Made by a program: the position numbers and the translations under genes
Source of the DNA: an uncultured Muribaculaceae bacterium
GTDB lineage: Bacteria; Bacteroidota; Bacteroidia; Bacteroidales; Muribaculaceae
DNA length: 19,494 nt
NCBI GenBank assembly: GCA_905209725.1
Contig: CAJLTZ010000047.1
Location: 1-19,494 of the forward strand
Direction of reading: 5' to 3'
Shown: positions 8,510-15,418 of the stretch, one piece after another
Layout of the letters: the number at the start of each line of letters is the position of its first letter
Numbering within the stretch: position 1 is the first letter of the stretch
The notes under the pieces: generated by a model
What the model was told of the DNA's origin: nothing
Database searches by the model: none
The model's input: only the letters and a program-made list of their open reading frames with translations

Positions 8510-8531
8510 TGCAATGCACAATTTAAGTTAA
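8501..8531. promoter_or_regulatory. Nested inverted repeat overlapping the bat promoters (candidate operator)
   Basis: TTAACTT (8501-8507) pairs with AAGTTAA (8525-8531). Inside this, TGTGCA (8508-8513) pairs with TGCACA (8515-8520) around a single A, leaving a four-base ATTT asymmetry. The core TTGTGCA-A-TGCACAA (8507-8521) is a perfect 15-bp palindrome. The structure covers the P1 -7 box and the expected -33 region of P2, which suits a repressor site. As RNA it could also form a hairpin, but it is AT-rich and lacks a T-tract, so a thiL terminator is less likely. Confidence 0.5.
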
Positions 8532-8538
8532 TAAATGC

Positions 8539-8546
8539 TATTTTTG
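8539..8546 (+). promoter_or_regulatory. Candidate downstream -7 box (P2) of the bat operon
   Basis: TATTTTTG at 8539-8546 matches TAnnTTTG. No TTTG box exists 19-21 bp upstream; that position is occupied by the dyad, so P2 may depend on an activator or may be spurious. The box lies in the loop of a small inverted repeat (AATGC 8534-8538 / GCATT 8546-8550). Confidence 0.35.
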
Positions 8547-8569
8547 CATTCGAATCTAAAACTGACATT

Positions 8570-8590
8570 ATGCCGCCCGGCCGGCGGTGA
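8570..8590 (+). other. GC-rich leader hairpin with six-codon mini-ORF before moxR
   Basis: In an otherwise AT-rich leader, CCGCC (8573-8577) pairs with GGCGG (8583-8587). The alternative palindrome CCGGCCGG (8577-8584) lies within it. A mini-ORF begins at ATG 8570, reads MPPGRR and stops at TGA 8588-8590, overlapping the in-frame GTG at 8587. It could be a leader peptide or a translation-gating hairpin, or chance. No homology is claimed. Confidence 0.3.
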
Positions 8591-8607
8591 AAATATTATC
8601 GAAAAAA

Positions 8608-9603
8608 ATGGATGAGACAGTAAATATCAAGGAGCTAAATGATTTGATTGCGTCGAAAAGCAATTTCGTGAGCATGATCCGCAGCGGTATGGACCGCCGC
8701 ATCGTGGGGCAGAAACATCTCGTGGATTCCCTGCTGATCGCACTGCTCTGCAATGGTCATGTGCTGCTCGAAGGCGTGCCCGGTCTCGCCAAGACACTTG
8801 CCATCAAGACTCTTGCAAGTCTGGTTAATGCCAAATACAATCGTATCCAGTTTACTCCCGACCTTCTCCCGGCCGACGTGATCGGTACGCTGATCTATAG
8901 CGTGAAGAAGGAGACATTCGAGGTGAAGAAGGGTCCGGTGTTCGCCAACTTCGTTCTTGCTGATGAGATCAACCGAGCCCCGGCCAAGGTGCAGAGCGCC
9001 CTTCTCGAGGCCATGCAGGAGCGTCAGGTCACAATCGGTGACGACACATTCCCGCTTCCCGACCCGTTCCTCGTGATGGCCACCCAGAACCCCATCGAGC
9101 AGGAGGGCACATATCCTCTTCCCGAGGCGCAGGTGGACCGTTTCCTGCTCAAGGTTGTAATCGGATATCCCAATAAGGAGGAGGAGAAGGCTATTATCCG
9201 TCAGAACATCCGAGGAGAACTTGATCCGGTGCGTCCCGTGATAGAGCCCTCCGATATCCTCGAGGTGCAGAAGGTGGTGGAGAAGATTTATCTCGATGAG
9301 AAGATTGAGAACTATATCGTCGACCTCGTGTTTGCTACACGTAATCCCTCGAAATATGGATTGCCCGAGCTTCAGAGCATCATATCCTTCGGAGCGTCGC
9401 CACGTGCCTCCATCTCTCTTGCAAAGGCAGCCAAGGCTTATGCTTTCCTCCAGGGTCGCGGCTATGTGATTCCCGAAGATGTAAGAGCCGTATGCTACGA
9501 CGTGATGCGCCATAGAATCGGCCTGACATATGAGGCTGAGGCTAACAACATAGGCGCCGACGAGGTGATCACAAATATTCTCGACAAGGTGGTGGTGCCC
9601 TGA
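8608..9603 (+). CDS. MoxR-family AAA+ ATPase of the Bat operon
   Basis: Cytoplasmic AAA+ ATPase of the MoxR clade, thought to remodel or activate VWA/MIDAS partner proteins encoded beside it. Motifs: IVGQ box (about residues 32-35), Walker A GVPGLAKT (56-63), Walker B with MoxR signature LADEINRAP (117-125), sensor region MATQNPIEQEGTYPLPEAQ, and VDRF after it. The length of 331 residues is typical. I chose ATG 8608 because it places a normal acidic N-terminus (MDETVNIKEL) and follows an A-rich leader. GTG 8587 would add seven residues encoded by the 3' arm of a GC-rich hairpin and the A-rich stretch after it. It opens the operon, after a 135-bp regulatory gap. In Bacteroides this gene precedes batA-E. 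Confidence 0.93.
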   Translation: MDETVNIKELNDLIASKSNFVSMIRSGMDRRIVGQKHLVDSLLIALLCNGHVLLEGVPGLAKTLAIKTLASLVNAKYNRIQFTPDLLPADVIGTLIYSVKKETFEVKKGPVFANFVLADEINRAPAKVQSALLEAMQERQVTIGDDTFPLPDPFLVMATQNPIEQEGTYPLPEAQVDRFLLKVVIGYPNKEEEKAIIRQNIRGELDPVRPVIEPSDILEVQKVVEKIYLDEKIENYIVDLVFATRNPSKYGLPELQSIISFGASPRASISLAKAAKAYAFLQGRGYVIPEDVRAVCYDVMRHRIGLTYEAEANNIGADEVITNILDKVVVP

Positions 9604-9646
9604 TGTGTGTGAATTCCACTACAGGTGATTAATAATTCATGCGCAA

Positions 9647-10528
9647 ATGGATGCCAACGAACTCCTGAAGAAAGTCCGGAAGATTGAGATAAAGACCCGC
9701 GGGCTCAGCAGCAATATCTTTGCCGGCGAATATCACTCGGCCTTCAAGGGTAGGGGGGTGATCTTTTCCGAGGTGCGCGAATATGAGCCCGGAGATGATA
9801 TCCGTGATATTGACTGGAATGTGACCTCACGCCATAACAAGCCTTATGTGAAGGTTTATGAGGAGGAGCGCGAACTTACGGTGATGCTGCTCATCGACGT
9901 GAGCGGCAGCCGCGATTTCGGCGCCTGCGGCGAGGCCAAGAAGGAGAAGATGGCGGAAATCGCTGCCACCCTCGCCTTCTCTTCCATCCAGAATAATGAC
10001 AAGGTGGGCGTTATCTTTTTCTCCGACCGTATCGAGAAATTTATTCCCCCAAAGAAGGGCCGCAAGCATATCCTGCTTATAATCCGCGAAATCATCAATT
10101 TCACTCCGGAGAGCACGGGTACTAATATCGATGTGGCGCTTCAGTTCCTTACAAATGTGGTGAAAAAGCGGAGCACTGCTTTCCTTATCAGCGATTTCAT
10201 CGACCGCCACGATTATTTCCGGAGCATGTCGATAGCGAACAAGAAGCACGACCTGGCCTCAATCCAGGTGTACGACCGTCGCGACTCGGAACTTCCTGAC
10301 GTGGGGCTGGTGCGTATGCGCGACCTCGAAACCGGGGATTCCGTATGGGTCGACACCGGTTCGCGGGCTGTAAGAAAGGCTTATGCCAAGGACTGGTACG
10401 ACCAGCAGCAGAGAATCGCTTCGCTGGCCACGCGAAGCGGCGTGGACATGGCAAGCATCTCCACTGATGAGGATTTCGTGAAAGCCTTGCTCGGCTTGTT
10501 CCGCCGCCGCTCGATTGTAAGAAGATAA
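9647..10528 (+). CDS. DUF58 protein (VWA-like)
   Basis: DUF58 protein of 293 residues. The family signature is clear: YHSAFKGRGVIF (29-40), REYEPGDDIRDIDW (44-57) and the VWA-like metal motif DVSGS (84-88). It has no signal peptide or membrane helix, so it should be cytoplasmic. DUF58 genes sit immediately after MoxR ATPases in many bacteria, and the pair is inferred to work together, with the ATPase acting on the MIDAS fold. Its exact role in the Bat system is unknown. It begins 43 bp after moxR. A competing ATG a few bases upstream is in another frame and short. Confidence 0.9.
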   Translation: MDANELLKKVRKIEIKTRGLSSNIFAGEYHSAFKGRGVIFSEVREYEPGDDIRDIDWNVTSRHNKPYVKVYEEERELTVMLLIDVSGSRDFGACGEAKKEKMAEIAATLAFSSIQNNDKVGVIFFSDRIEKFIPPKKGRKHILLIIREIINFTPESTGTNIDVALQFLTNVVKKRSTAFLISDFIDRHDYFRSMSIANKKHDLASIQVYDRRDSELPDVGLVRMRDLETGDSVWVDTGSRAVRKAYAKDWYDQQQRIASLATRSGVDMASISTDEDFVKALLGLFRRRSIVRR

Positions 10529-10573
10529 TCAAGCGGCTGCACTTTAATCGTATAATTAATAGACATTCTCGCG

Positions 10574-11614
10574 ATGGGCAATGTTATAAAATATTTCTGT
10601 ACGCTGATTCTTGCTTTGGTGTCTGTAGCCGTTCCGGCTTCGGCAGCGCCTGTGGTAAAGGCCAAACTTGACAGCACTGTGCTGCTGATGGGCCGCACCA
10701 CTACGCTCACGCTCTCGGTGGATGTGGAGAAAAACAGGAAGGGCGGTTTCCCGATATTCCAGTCAATGCCTGAAAGCGGGGTCGTGTCCCTCTGCGGCGA
10801 CAGCGTGGAGGTACGCTTCCCTACACAAATTGACACTGTGGATGCAGGCAACTCATTGAATATTACTTATAAGGTGCCGGTCCAGAGTTTCGACTCAGGA
10901 TATTACAGACTTCCTGAGTTTGTTTATGTGGCAGGCAACGATACCGCACGTTCCAACCGCGTGGCGCTGAAGGTGGTGCCGGTGGTTGCCTCTAAGGATA
11001 CCCCTATCAACGACTATGCATCCGTAAGCGACCCGGAAGATTCCTCGATTTTCGATTATCTTCCCGACTGGCTTTATGATTTCTGGTGGCTCGTGCTGAT
11101 TATCCTGCTTGCCCTCGCCTTAGGTATATATATGCTCCTGCGTTACAAGAAGACTGGTGCCATTCTGCCGCGCAAGCCGGAGCCGACGCCCTACGAGGCT
11201 GCTATCAGCACTTTGCACGAACTCAAGGCCAAGCGCCTTTGGGAGCAAGGCCTCGAAAAGGAATACTTCACAGAACTTACTGAAATCCTGCGTATCTATC
11301 TTTACGGTCGCTTCGGCATAAATGCCATGGAGATGACCTCCCGCCAGATTCTCGCCTGTCTTTCCCGAAATTCGGAATTGAAAGACAAACGTACATATTT
11401 CCGCAAAATCCTCGACATGGCGGATTTCGTGAAATTCGCAAAAGTCCGTCCGCTCCCCGAGGACAATATCGAATCCTACGATAATGCCCTGCGCTTTGTG
11501 GAGGAAACAAAGCCTGTTACCGTGGAGGAAGAGGAATCCAAGGATGGAAAGAATCCTGGCGGCCAAAAAGCGTCAAAGACTTCTAAATCAAGAAAGAAAG
11601 GGGGCGCGAAATGA
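10574..11614 (+). CDS. Bat-operon membrane protein, BatD/DUF4381-like
   Basis: A 346-residue protein usually left hypothetical in Bat operons. A signal peptide ends near A-S-A (22-24). A beta-rich periplasmic domain (25-165) resembles one BatD-type domain. One membrane helix spans about 171-190, and an alpha-helical cytoplasmic domain (200-315) follows. By eye this helical domain matches the C-terminal cytoplasmic part of the BatD half at 15419-18097 (shared layout: K/E-rich helix, YF/YY-E-L, Y-G/L-G, M-x-T/S, then DxADF/DDAEF and a final NALRFVEE/RAIQIIN helix). The last 30 or so residues are Lys/Ser/Gly-rich and strongly basic. Its stop overlaps the batA start by ATGA. A membrane partner for MoxR/DUF58 in the cytoplasm is a reasonable inference. 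Confidence 0.8.
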   Translation: MGNVIKYFCTLILALVSVAVPASAAPVVKAKLDSTVLLMGRTTTLTLSVDVEKNRKGGFPIFQSMPESGVVSLCGDSVEVRFPTQIDTVDAGNSLNITYKVPVQSFDSGYYRLPEFVYVAGNDTARSNRVALKVVPVVASKDTPINDYASVSDPEDSSIFDYLPDWLYDFWWLVLIILLALALGIYMLLRYKKTGAILPRKPEPTPYEAAISTLHELKAKRLWEQGLEKEYFTELTEILRIYLYGRFGINAMEMTSRQILACLSRNSELKDKRTYFRKILDMADFVKFAKVRPLPEDNIESYDNALRFVEETKPVTVEEEESKDGKNPGGQKASKTSKSRKKGGAK

Positions 11615-12588
11615 TGATGAAATATCCGGCATTCCTCTTTCTGTTCCTGCTTTATATCCCTCTGATTGTATGGTATATAATGAAGTGGCGCGGCGCCAAC
11701 CCCTCTGTTGGTATGAGCACCACGTCGGCCTTCAAAGGGAAACAAGCAAGTTTCAAGGTGGCGCTGATGCATTTCTGCTTCGCGCTGCAGCTTGTGGCCA
11801 TCGGTGGCCTGATTGTGGCCCTTTGCCGTCCGCAGACTCATGATTCATTGCGAACCTCAAATGTGGAGGGCACCGACATTGTGCTTGCCCTTGACATTTC
11901 CAGCAGTATGCTCGCCACCGACCTGCAGCCAAACCGATTCGATGCTGCCAAGAGCGTGGCACAGAAATTCGTGGGCCAGCGCACCAACGACAATATAGGT
12001 CTGGTGGTATTCTCCGGTGAGTCGCTCTCCCTTATGCCGCTTACCAACGACAAGAGCGCACTTGTGAATGCAATCGCCGAGGTGAAGGCCGGTATGCTCA
12101 ATGACGGCACTGCAATTGGCGACGGCATCACGAGTGCCATTAACCGTCTTGTGTCAGGTCAGGCCAAGTCGAAAAGCATCATCCTGCTCACCGACGGTAC
12201 CAACAATGCAGGCGATGTGGCTCCCTCTACAGCCGCCAACATCGCCCGCCAGAAGGGTATAAAGATCTATACCATCGGCGTCGGCACGAATGGCTCCGTG
12301 ACCATTACCGACCCTTATGGCTTCTCCTCCACTACTATGGAAACAAAAATCGATGAAGCCGCACTCAAGAACATAGCAAAAACCACAGGCGGAAAATATT
12401 TCCGAGCCACCGACTCCCGGATGCTTCGCGAAGTGTTCGATGAAATCGACTCCCTCGAGAAAACCCGCCTCAATGTAAACAAATATACCCAGACCGAGGA
12501 GAACTTCATGCCATGGATAATGCTTTCGCTGTGTGCCCTGGCATTGGTGATGCTCCTTCGCTACACTGTGCTCCGAAGGATTCCCTGA
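11611..12588 (+). CDS. batA: BatA, membrane-anchored VWA protein
   Basis: A 325-residue von Willebrand factor A protein of the Bacteroides aerotolerance (Bat) system. Membrane helices lie at about residues 7-24 and 55-72, and a C-terminal one at about 301-320, framing a VWA domain. The MIDAS is complete: DISSSM (95-100), Thr in DGTAIGDG (about 165-172) and TDGTNN (194-199). The pair of N-terminal helices followed by RPQ is typical of the BatA/BatB family. Three consecutive ATG codons open the frame; the first overlaps the preceding stop. BatA and BatB are close paralogues in layout, and I assigned A and B by order in the operon. Confidence 0.92.
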   Translation: MMMKYPAFLFLFLLYIPLIVWYIMKWRGANPSVGMSTTSAFKGKQASFKVALMHFCFALQLVAIGGLIVALCRPQTHDSLRTSNVEGTDIVLALDISSSMLATDLQPNRFDAAKSVAQKFVGQRTNDNIGLVVFSGESLSLMPLTNDKSALVNAIAEVKAGMLNDGTAIGDGITSAINRLVSGQAKSKSIILLTDGTNNAGDVAPSTAANIARQKGIKIYTIGVGTNGSVTITDPYGFSSTTMETKIDEAALKNIAKTTGGKYFRATDSRMLREVFDEIDSLEKTRLNVNKYTQTEENFMPWIMLSLCALALVMLLRYTVLRRIP

Positions 12589-12640
12589 CCATTGCTGGTG
12601 TCCGGGTGTTGGTTTAATAAGATGCTCTAATTGATAAGAA

Positions 12641-13687
12641 ATGTTTAGTTTCGCATATCCTCAACTGTTGCTGCTCCTGCTGCTGGTGCCGCTGTTCATG
12701 CTCCTGTATGTGTGGGCACGCTGGGCACGGCGCAGGAAGTTGCGCAAATTCGGAAATCCCAGATTCCTCGCAGCGATGATGCCCGAGGTTTCCCCATATA
12801 AGCCCCCGATCAAGATCACGCTGCAACTCCTTGCCCTTGCCATGATCATTCTCGCTTTTGCACGTCCCTGGGGTGGCGTGAAGGATGAGAAGACAGTCAA
12901 GGAGGGAATAGAGGTGGTGATTGCAATGGATGCCTCCAACTCCATGAATGCCTCTTCCACTGCGTCGGGCGATGGCCCGGCGCGTATGCGCACTGCAAAA
13001 CTCATGCTCGAAAAGCTCATCAACCGTTTTGAAAACGACCGCGTGGGCCTTGTGATGTACGCAGGACAGGCATATACCCTCATCCCCGTCACAAACGATT
13101 ATGTGTCGGCCAAGATGTTCCTCAATTCCATCGACCCCTCCCAGATTTCCGATCAGGGCACAAACATCACTTCCGCCATCGACATGGCCACAAACTCCTT
13201 CAGCCCTGACAAGAACATCGGGAAGGCTCTTATCCTTATCACTGATGCTGAGGAACTTGATAATGCCGAGGCTGTGATGCAGGCCGCTGAAAAGGCAGCC
13301 AAGGCGGGAATCCAAGTGGATGTGATCGGCGTCGGCACCGATACTCCCGTCGCCATCCCCGATGGAAAGGGAAGCTATATCATCGACCCCGAAACTGGAG
13401 AACCAGCCAAAACCGCCCTCAATGAACGCCTCGCTGCCGATATCGCCAAAACCGGACGCGGAATCTATGTCAACGCCGGCGACCGTGACGCCCTCAACGA
13501 CCTCGACCGCCAGCTTTCCGGACTTAAGAAATCGGCCATGGAATCAAGCATATACGCCCAGCACGACGAACTTTTCAATATTTTCGCATGGTTTGCGCTC
13601 GTGGTGCTCGTGCTCGACATCTTCATGCTCGACCGCAAGATCGGATGGCTCGATAAAATCACGTTCTTTAAAAAGGAGACTAAATGA
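12641..13687 (+). CDS. batB: BatB, membrane-anchored VWA protein
   Basis: A second VWA protein of 348 residues with the same plan as BatA: helices at about 8-25 and 57-74, then ARPWGG, a VWA domain with MIDAS DASNS (97-101), the Thr-containing QGTNITSA segment, TDAEE as the Asp motif, and a C-terminal helix at about 313-330. The MIDAS is intact, so metal-dependent ligand binding is expected on one face of the membrane. It starts 52 bp after batA and overlaps batC by ATGA. In B. fragilis the Bat proteins were linked to oxygen tolerance, but the molecular function is still unclear. Confidence 0.92.
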   Translation: MFSFAYPQLLLLLLLVPLFMLLYVWARWARRRKLRKFGNPRFLAAMMPEVSPYKPPIKITLQLLALAMIILAFARPWGGVKDEKTVKEGIEVVIAMDASNSMNASSTASGDGPARMRTAKLMLEKLINRFENDRVGLVMYAGQAYTLIPVTNDYVSAKMFLNSIDPSQISDQGTNITSAIDMATNSFSPDKNIGKALILITDAEELDNAEAVMQAAEKAAKAGIQVDVIGVGTDTPVAIPDGKGSYIIDPETGEPAKTALNERLAADIAKTGRGIYVNAGDRDALNDLDRQLSGLKKSAMESSIYAQHDELFNIFAWFALVVLVLDIFMLDRKIGWLDKITFFKKETK

Positions 13688-14454
13688 AAAGACTCATATA
13701 TATATTGACGCTTACCCTCTTTGCTTCGCTTGCGTGGCCGCAGACCGCCCATGCGGAGAGCACCCGCACGGAGCGCCGCCTTGTGGCTGAAGGAAACAAG
13801 CGTTATGCCGAACGAAAATTTGTGGAGGCCGCATCCCTTTATGAGGAGGCTATCAAGGAAAATGCCGGCTCATCCTCCGCAAGATATAATCTTGGACTGG
13901 CTCAGATACGTCAGGTGGCAAACCCGACCGATACCACATCCAAGACCCGCCGCATTCTCGACCGGGCACGTCAGAACCTCTCGGCTGTGGCTTCGCAGGC
14001 CAAGGATAAACCGGGACTCGCTTCCAAGGCGAATTACAATCTCGGCAACCTCGAGTTCAACCAGAAGCAGTACGAGAAGGCCATCCTGTATTACAAGCAG
14101 GCTCTGCGTATAAATCCCGCCGATGAGGCCGCACGCAAAAATCTGAGGATCGCCCAGAAACAGCTCGACCAGCAAAACAAAGACAAGAATAAGAATCAGA
14201 ACCAGGATAAGAATAAGGACAAAGACAAGGATAAGGATAAGCAGAACAAACAGGATCAGCAAAACCAGCAGAACCAGCAGAAGCAAGACAAGCAGGAGCA
14301 GAAGCAGGATCAGAACAATCAGATAAATCAGCAAACTGCCGACCGCATCATGCAGTCGATTGACAATCGCGAGAATCAAATCCGCGCCCGCATTCAGAAG
14401 GCCAACAAGGGCGACAAGAGTGTAGGCGGAGGTTCAAGATCGAAGAGATGGTAA
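13684..14454 (+). CDS. batC: BatC, periplasmic TPR protein with low-complexity tail
   Basis: A secreted 256-residue protein. The signal peptide ends at A-H-A (22-24). Two or more TPR units follow, one at about 33-75 (GNKRYAERKFVEAASLYEEA) and one at about 118-155 (YNLGNLEFNQKQYEKAILYY, then RINPADEAARKNL). Residues 163-217 are almost pure K, D, Q, N and E. A conserved-looking C-terminal helix then runs from ADRIMQSIDNRENQIRARIQ. The architecture matches BatC of Bacteroides. TPRs suggest it scaffolds other Bat proteins in the periplasm. It is coupled to batB by a 4-bp overlap and to the next gene by a 7-bp overlap. Confidence 0.88.
   Translation: MKRLIYILTLTLFASLAWPQTAHAESTRTERRLVAEGNKRYAERKFVEAASLYEEAIKENAGSSSARYNLGLAQIRQVANPTDTTSKTRRILDRARQNLSAVASQAKDKPGLASKANYNLGNLEFNQKQYEKAILYYKQALRINPADEAARKNLRIAQKQLDQQNKDKNKNQNQDKNKDKDKDKDKQNKQDQQNQQNQQKQDKQEQKQDQNNQINQQTADRIMQSIDNRENQIRARIQKANKGDKSVGGGSRSKRW
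14170..14334 (+). repeat. Imperfect AAG/GAT/CAG/AAC codon repeats in batC
   Basis: About 165 bp built almost only from the codons for Lys, Asp, Gln, Asn and Glu, including runs of GATAAG/GACAAG followed by CAGAAC/CAGCAG. It encodes the charged low-complexity linker of BatC. Unit copies are imperfect but in frame, so length changes by slippage are plausible. A long hydrophobic reading frame appears on the opposite strand only because of this composition. Confidence 0.75.
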
Positions 14455-15383
14455 GACGCCGTATTCTACATATTGCCTTCTTAATGGCCGCTATGCTGTC
14501 AGTATCGTCGCCGGCAATTGCCGAAAAGCCGCGTGATCCTCATCGTTTTGCACCTGAGGAGTTCTCTATCGAATGTCAGTTACAGCCTGAGGGCACTCTA
14601 TATGAGGGGCAGCCGGTAAGGTGTGTGTATGTGTTGCATTCACCTACGCCCGATGTATCGGCTGCGCGTATTCTTGCAGCCCCCGAACTGAGAAATGGCA
14701 CTCCCTCCATTCTCAGCCGCATCCAGCCTGACGACCCCGGATATGTAGAGGAAACTAAGAATGGTCCGGAATACTGCTTCCCGATAGCATCATATATTCT
14801 TACACTCCCTGCTGAGGGTAAGAACGCAGTCAAGAAGAATGCCTTTGAGATTGATGTGGCTTATCCCAAGATGGTGCGCGATCCTTTCTGGGGCTATGTC
14901 CGCACTTTGGATTCAGAAACCTTCATCCTTAAGGCTGATGAAATTCCATTGAAAGTAAAGTCGCTCCCTCAGGCTCCGGCAAATTCATCATTCTCCGGAG
15001 CCATAGGAAATTTCAAGATAAATGCCATCCTTCCTCCCGGCGATATCATAGTCAATGAGGACGCTGTGGTGGTAGTGAAAATTTCCGGAGAGGGTATCAT
15101 CCCAGACGACACAATGCCCGAATATCGCAAGGCCTTCAATGAAAATGCCAAACTGAAGTCGGTTTCGGAGAGCCGGAACTCTTACGTGCGCGATGGCAGA
15201 CTCTACTCCGAATTGAATCTTGAATGCACTTTCATCCCGTCGGCAAGGTCGGAAGTGGAGATTGGAAGCATTCAGTTTGATTTCTTCAATCCTGCCACAG
15301 GATCATATTCCACTGTAACCTCACGACCGATTCCTGTTTCTGTGGAATCTTCCACACTGCATCGGCCGACAATCGAAATTTAG
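14448..15383 (+). CDS. Short secreted BatD paralogue
   Basis: A 311-residue protein with a signal peptide (cleavage near A-I-A, residue 25) and no later membrane helix, so probably soluble in the periplasm or peripherally bound. Its two beta-rich domains align by eye with domains 2 and 3 of the BatD part of the next gene. Both have DPFWG (145-149 here, 268-272 there), then a spaced LP..P...FSG(A/G)(I/V)G(N/Q)F motif, and both end in a strand with NPATGxY. The BatD features missing here are domain 1, the membrane anchor and the cytoplasmic helical domain. It overlaps batC by 7 bp. I read it as a partial duplicate of batD kept as an extra subunit. Unrelated convergence is unlikely given the repeated motifs. 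Confidence 0.75.
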   Translation: MVRRRILHIAFLMAAMLSVSSPAIAEKPRDPHRFAPEEFSIECQLQPEGTLYEGQPVRCVYVLHSPTPDVSAARILAAPELRNGTPSILSRIQPDDPGYVEETKNGPEYCFPIASYILTLPAEGKNAVKKNAFEIDVAYPKMVRDPFWGYVRTLDSETFILKADEIPLKVKSLPQAPANSSFSGAIGNFKINAILPPGDIIVNEDAVVVVKISGEGIIPDDTMPEYRKAFNENAKLKSVSESRNSYVRDGRLYSELNLECTFIPSARSEVEIGSIQFDFFNPATGSYSTVTSRPIPVSVESSTLHRPTIEI

Positions 15384-15418
15384 ACCGAGCTTGCAAAATA
15401 GCTTCACGAATGTATTGA

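Noticed and set aside
8635..9513. Long minus-strand frame (292 codons) opposite moxR
   Set aside because: A shadow of the codon bias on the + strand; residues are His/Leu-rich with no domain, and moxR is unmistakable.
13870..14379. Minus-strand frame with a Leu/Ile/Val-rich repeat that looks like membrane helices
   Set aside because: It is the complement of the Lys/Asp/Gln/Asn codons of the batC low-complexity tract.
15384..15418. Frameshift or assembly error as the cause of the separate BatD-like gene before the fusion
   Set aside because: Both proteins have their own signal peptides, and the same BatD domains occur in full in each, so they are paralogues and not two pieces of one gene.
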